From Eriocheir sinensis (Eukaryota; Arthropoda; Malacostraca; Decapoda; Varunidae), in NCBI RefSeq assembly GCF_024679095.1, contig NW_026111283.1, positions 62,001 through 126,000 of the forward strand: DNA of 64,000 nucleotides. Direction: 5' to 3'. A program made the position numbers and the translations under genes. The notes under the pieces are model-generated. The model was given only the letters and a program-made list of their open reading frames with translations. It made no database searches and had not been told where the DNA came from. The number at the start of each line of letters is the position of its first letter. The first letter of the stretch is position 1. This document shows positions 57,769 to 64,000 of the stretch, in pieces.

Positions 57769-60700
57769 TATATTTTTATTGATATTTGCGTTATTTATGT
57801 GTATTTTGTATATGTTTTCTCATAGAAATTTACATTATTTTATTGGTATTTTGTCTATTTATTTTGATACGAATTACATGATTATTTGTGTATTTTTTAC
57901 ATTTTTTATACGTATTTACATTATTTAATGTGTATTTTGTTTATATATTATACAAATTTACGTTATTATATGTGTATTTGTATAGGTATTTTGATACAAA
58001 TTTACATTATTTTATGTATTTTGTATATATATTTCAATTCAAATTTAGCTTATTTTATGTGTATTTTGTATATCTATTTATTTTAATACAAAATCAAATA
58101 TTTTATGTTTTTTCGTATATATATTTTTATAAAAAATACGTTATTTTATGGGTATTTTGCATCTTAATTTTCATACAAATTTACATTATTTTATTAATAT
58201 TTTCTGTATTTATTTTGATACGATTTTACATTATTTTATTTGTGTTTTGTATATATTTTTTAATACATATTTACATTATTTAATGTTTTTTTTGTATATA
58301 TATTTGATACAAATTTACGTAATTTTAAGTCTATATGTTTATATATTTTCATTTAAATTTACATTATTTTAAGTGTATTTTGTATACGAATTTACATTGT
58401 TTTATATGTACTTTGTATATATATTTTTATACGCATTTACATTATTTAATATTTATTTTGAATATATATTTTTATACAAATTCATGGTATTTTATGTATA
58501 TTTGTATATATATTTTCATATAAATTTACATTATTTTATGTGTATTTTGTACATATATTTTATTACAAATCTACCTTATTTTATGTTTATTTTGTATGTG
58601 TATTTTTTCTATTTATATTTATCCAAATACACATTCTTTTATTGGTATTTTGTTTATTTATTTTAATTCGAATTTACATTATTTTATGTGTATTTTGTAC
58701 ACATTTTTTTATACGTATTTACTTAATTTTATGTGTATTTTGTATATATATTTTTTATAGAAATCTACGTTATTTTATTTGTATTCGTATATATATTTTG
58801 AAACAAATTTACATTGTTTTATATGTATTTTTGCATATCTCTTTCAATACAAATTTACCTTATTGTATGTGCATTTTGTATATTTATTTCAATACAAATT
58901 TAAATATTTTATGTGTATTTTGGTATATATATTTTTATAAGAAATGCGCTATTTTATGGGAATTTTGCATCTTTATTTTCATACAAACTTACATTATTTT
59001 ATTTTCATAGAAATTTACTCTATTTTATGAGTATTCGTATATATATTTTGATACAAATTTACGTTATTGATGTGTATTTTGCATATCTATTTCAATACAA
59101 ATTAACTTTATTGTACGTGCATTTTGTATATTTATTTTAATACAAATTTAATTATTTTATATGTTCAAATTTACGTTATTTATATGTATTTCGCATATCT
59201 ATTTCAATACAAATTTTCTATATTGTATGTGCCTTTTGTTTTTTTATTTTGATGCAAATTTAATTATTTTATGTGTATTTTTGTATATATATTTTTAGAC
59301 ATATTTACATTATTTAATGTATATTTTGTACATATATTTTTTAGAAATTTACGTTATCTTATGTGTATTTGTTTATATATTTTCATACAAATTTACATTA
59401 TTTTATGTGTATTTTGTATATGTATTTCAATAAAAATTTGCCTAATTTCATTTGTATTTTGCATATCTATTTTCAAACAAATTTAAATTATTTTTGTGTA
59501 TTTTTGTATTATTTTTATACAAATTTTTTTTATTTTATTTGTATTTTGTATATATATTTTCCTACACATATACATTTTTTAGAGGAAATTTTGTTTATTT
59601 ATTTTGATACGAATTTACATTGTTTTATGTGTATTTTGTATATATATTTTTCTATGTATTTACATTATTTTATGTGTATTTTGTATATATATTTTCATAA
59701 AAATTTACGTAATTTTATTGTGTGTATTCGTATATATTTTGATAAAAATTTTCATTATTTTATGTGTTTTTTGCATATCTATTTCAATAAAAATCTACCT
59801 TATTGTATGTGTATTTTGTATATTTATTTTAATACAAATTTAATTATTTTATGTGTATTTTTGTATATATATTTTTTTAAATATGAGATATTTTATGGGT
59901 ATTTTGCATCTTTAATTTTATAAATTTTTACATTACGTACATATCTTTTATACGTATTTACATTATTTAATGTGTATTTTGTTTATATATTTTTATACAA
60001 ATTTACGTTATTATATGTGTATTTGAATATATATTTTGATACAAATTTACATTATTTTATGTATTTTCTATATTTATTTCAATTCAAATTTAGCTTATTT
60101 TATGTGTCTTTTGTATATGTATTTTCAAACAAATTTAATTATTTTTGTTTATTTTTGTATATAGTTTTATACAATTTTACGTTAATTTATGAGTATTTTG
60201 TATATTTATATTTATACAAGTAAATATTCTTTTATTGGCATTTAGTTTATTTATTTTGATACGAATTTACATTATTTTATGTGTATTTTGTATACATTTT
60301 CTTATACGTATTTACTTCATTTTATGTGTATTTTGTATATATATTTTATAGAAATCTACGTTATTTTATGTGTATTCGTATGTATATTTTGAAACAAATT
60401 TACATTGTTTTATATGTATTTTGCATATCTATTTCTATACAAATTTACCTTATTGTATGTGCATTTTGTATATTTATTGTAATACAAATTTAAATATTAT
60501 ATGTGCATTTTGGTATATATATTTTCATAAAAAATGCGTTGTTTTATGGGTATTTTGCATCTTTATTTTCATACAAATTAACATTATTTTATTAATATTC
60601 TGTGTATTTATTTTGATACTATTTTACATTATTCTATTTGTGTTTTGTATATATTTTTTTATACATATTTACATTATTTAATGTGTATTTTCTATATATA

Positions 60701-61745
60701 TTTCATACAAATTTTCGTTATTTTAGGTGTATTTGTTTATATATTTTTATTCAAATTTACATTATTTTATGTGTATTTTGTATATGTATTTCAATAGAAA
60801 TTTACCTTATTTCATGTGTATTTTGTATATATATTTTATACAAATTTAAATTATTTTTTGTGCATTTTTGTAGAGTTTTATACAAATTTACAATATTTTA
60901 TGTGTATTTTGTATATCTATTTTCATACAAATACACATTCTTTTATTGATATTTTGTTTATTTATTTTGATGCGAGTTTACATTATTTAATGTGAATTGT
61001 GTATATATATTTTTATACGTATTTACGTCATTTCATGTGTATTTTGTATATATATTTCTATAGAAATATACGTTATTTTATGTGTATTCGTATATATATT
61101 TTGAAACAAATATACATTGTTTTATGTGCATTTTGCATATTTTTTCAATACAAATTTACCTTATTGTACGTGCATTATGTATTTTAATTTTAATACAAAT
61201 TTAGCTATTCTATGTGTATTTTTGTATATGTATTTTTATAAAAATATGCTATATTTTATGGGTATTTTGCATCTTTATTTTCATACAAAATTACATTACT
61301 TTATTGATATTCTGTGTATCTACTTTGATACGATTTTACATTATTCTATGTATATTTTGTATCTATTTTATACCAATGTACGTTATTTTATGTGAATTTG
61401 TTTTCATTTCATACAAATTTACATTATTTTATGTTAATTTTGTACAAGTATTTAAATACAAATTTAACTAATTATATGTGTATTTTGTATATCTATTTTC
61501 ATACAAATTGAAATTAATTTTGTGTATTTTTGTATATATTTTTATTCAAATTTTCGTAATTTTATGTGTATTTTGTATATTATTTTCCTACAAATATACG
61601 TTCTTTTATCGGAATTCTATTTATTTATTTTGATACGAATTTTCATTTTTTTTAGGTGTATTTCATAAATATATATTTATACTTATTTACATAATTTTAT
61701 ATGTATTTTGAGTATATATTTTCATAGAAATTTAATCTATATGTA
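57769..61745 (+). repeat. Composite satellite block, T-rich strand on plus
   Basis: Built from pieces: 57769-58375 is the start of M1; 58.39-58.99 kb is the 45.2-45.8 kb order; 59.0-59.17 kb follows 52.85-53.0 kb; 59.17-59.95 kb has more diverged monomers with no close partner noticed; 59.95-61.74 kb follows 47.06-48.88 kb. Joins keep the orientation and nearly keep monomer phase. Confidence 0.8.
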
Positions 61746-63658
61746 TAATTATAGAAAATACACATGAAATAATCTAAACTCGTATCGAAATAAATGAACA
61801 AAATACCGATAAAATAATGTAATTTTGAATAAAAAAATATATAGAAATTTCACATAAAATAACGTAAATACAAATAAATATATACACATAAAATTATTTG
61901 AATTTGAATGAAAATAGATAAAAAATTAACTTAAAATAAGGCAAATTTATTATGAAATATATATACAAAATACACATAAAATAATGTAGATTTGTTTCAA
62001 AATATATATATACGAATACACATAAAATAACGTAGATTTCTATAGAAATATATATACAAAATACACATGAAATGTTGAAAATACGTATAAAAATATATAT
62101 ACAAAATACACATTAAATAATGTAAATTCGTGTCAAAATAATTAATTAAAATATCAATAAAAGAATGTGTATTTGTATGAAAATTCATATACAAAATACA
62201 CATAAAATAACGTTATTTTTGTATAAAACTATATATAAAAATACACAAACATAAGTTAAATTTGTATGAAAATAAATATACAAAATACACATAAAATTAG
62301 GTAAATCTGTAAAGAAATACATATACAAAATACACATAAAATAATGTAAATTTGAATGAAACTATATAAACAAATACACTTAAATTAACATAAATTTGTA
62401 TAAAATATATATAAAAAATACTCTGTAAATAATGTAAATATGTATAAAAAATATATATACAAAACACAAATAGAATAATGTAAAATCGTATTAAAATAAA
62501 TACACAGAATGTAAATAAAATAATGTAAATTTGTATGAAAATAGAGATGCACAATACCCATAAAATAACGCATTTTTTATAAATATACAAAATACACATG
62601 AAAGGATGTAAATACGAATAAAAATATATATACAAAATACACATTAAATAATGTAAATTCGCGTCAAAATAAATAAACAAAATATCAGTAAAACAATGTG
62701 TATTTGTATGAAAATAAATATACAAAATACACATAAAATTAGGTAAATTTGTATTGAAATACATACACAAAATACACATAAAATAATGTAAATTTGAATG
62801 AAAATACATAAACAAATACACTTAAAATAACGTAAATTTGTATAAAAAAATATGTACAAAACACAAATAGAATAATGTAAAATCGTATCAAAATAAATAC
62901 ACAGAATATTAATAAAATAATGTAAATTTGTATGAGAATAAAAAAGCAAAATACCCATAAAATAACGCATTTTTTTATTTATAAAAATATATATACCAAA
63001 ATACACATCAAAAAATTTAATTTGTATTAAAATAAATATACAAAAAACACATACAATAAGGTAAATTTGTATTGAAATAGATATGCAAAATACATATAAA
63101 ACAATGTAAATTTGTTTCAAAATATATATACGAATACACATAAAATAACGTAGATTTCTATAAAAATATATATACAAAATACACATAAAATGAAGTAAAT
63201 ACGTATAAAAAAAATGTATACAAAATACACATAAAATAATGTAAATTCGTATCAAAATAAATAAACAAAATACCAATAAAAGAATGTGCATTTGTATAAA
63301 TATAAATATACAAAATACACATAAAATAACGTAAATTTATATAAAACTATAAACAAAAATACGCAGAAGTAATTAAATTTGTATGAAAATATATACAAAA
63401 TACACACAAAATAAGCTAAATTTGAATTGAAATATATATACAAAATACATGAAATAAAGTAAATTTGTATCAAAATATTTATACAAATTCACATATAATA
63501 ACGTAAATTTGTATGAAAATATATAAACAAAATACACATTAAATAATGTAAATACGTATAAAGAAATATGTACAAAATACACATATAATCATGTAATTCG
63601 TATCAAAATAAATAAACAAAATACCAATAAAATAATATAAATTTGTATGAGTAAACGT
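61746..63658 (-). repeat. Satellite block with module M3, third copy
   Basis: 61746-62200 is an inverted relative of 10.07-10.51 kb. 62.2-62.58 kb follows 41.8-42.1 kb. 62.64-63.66 kb is module M3, ending in the mirrored J2 junction at 63645. Confidence 0.82.
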
Positions 63659-64000
63659 GTATGTTGCATATTTTTTCAATACAAATTTGCCTTATTATAT
63701 ATGCATTTTGTATATTAATTTTAATACAAATTTAATTATTCGATGTGTATTTTTGTATATGTATTTTTATAAACATATGCTTTATTTTTTCGGTATTTTG
63801 CATCTTAATTTTCATACAAATTTACATTATTTTAATGATATTCTGCTCATTCATTTTGATACGAATTGACATTATTCTATGTGTATTTTGTATATATTTT
63901 TTTATATAAATTTACGTTATTTTATGTGTATTTGCTTATATATTTTGACACAAAGTTACAATATTTTATGGGTATTTTGTATATACATTTCAAAAGAAAT
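63659..64000 (+). repeat. Satellite block cut by the window end
   Basis: Eight monomers that follow 44921-45175 and are inverted relatives of about 11.1-11.42 kb. The array shows no sign of ending at the window edge. Confidence 0.84.

Overview
The window holds no gene I can support. It is wall-to-wall, extremely AT-rich satellite DNA (about 15-18% G+C by hand count on typical monomers; not computed for the whole window). The basic unit is a diverged monomer of about 45 bp. On its T-rich strand it reads, in order: an AAATTTAC(A/G)TT core, a TTTTATGTG block, an ATTTTGTATATA block and an ATTTTCATAC end. The many long open frames (hydrophobic, made of F, Y, I, L, C in a 15-residue period) come from this monomer, whose T-rich strand has no stop codon in any frame. 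They are not annotated as genes.

Organism: the sequence has no tRNA, rRNA, transposase, reverse transcriptase or conserved protein from which to place it. Tens of kilobases of satellite with higher-order structure, inversions and (TA)n/(TTA)n microsatellites point to a nuclear eukaryotic genome with very AT-rich heterochromatin (pericentromeric, centromeric or subtelomeric). The species cannot be named from this window.

Layout: about 43 blocks alternate between T-rich orientation (called plus) and its reverse complement (called minus). The main plus blocks are 1-590, 2951-4308, 6238-10508, 14063-15384, 47059-48880, 51079-55662 and 57769-61745. The main minus blocks are 591-2950, 4309-6237, 15385-19512, 21206-26812, 31693-37341, 40265-42486, 48881-51078, 55859-57768 and 61746-63658. 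The monomers are not random variants: recognisable variants follow one another in a fixed order, giving higher-order repeats of about 0.7-1.2 kb. These are combined into modules of 2-5 kb, and the modules recur in both orientations.

Recent history is visible. A tandem segmental duplication of about 10.5 kb occupies 20547-41551, with its junction at 31033. The left end of the window (1-2600) is repeated at 14802-17373. A module of 4-5 kb appears at 5.7-10.0 kb and 50.6-55.7 kb, and inverted at 15.4-20.0 kb. Orientation-switch junctions are themselves found several times and in both orientations, so the inversions came before much of the duplication. (TA)n tracts have expanded from the TATATA part of the monomer at several sites, to different lengths in sister copies. 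Two regions (14.8-16.5 kb and 39.3-40.2 kb) carry clustered small deletions against their twin copies, which may be assembly consensus errors.

Nothing here looks like a multi-gene system. The interest lies in the satellite architecture: nested higher-order repeats with frequent inversion, helically phased T-tracts, and a possible role as centromeric or other structural DNA, which is inference only. Block boundaries were read by eye and are good to about 10-20 bp.
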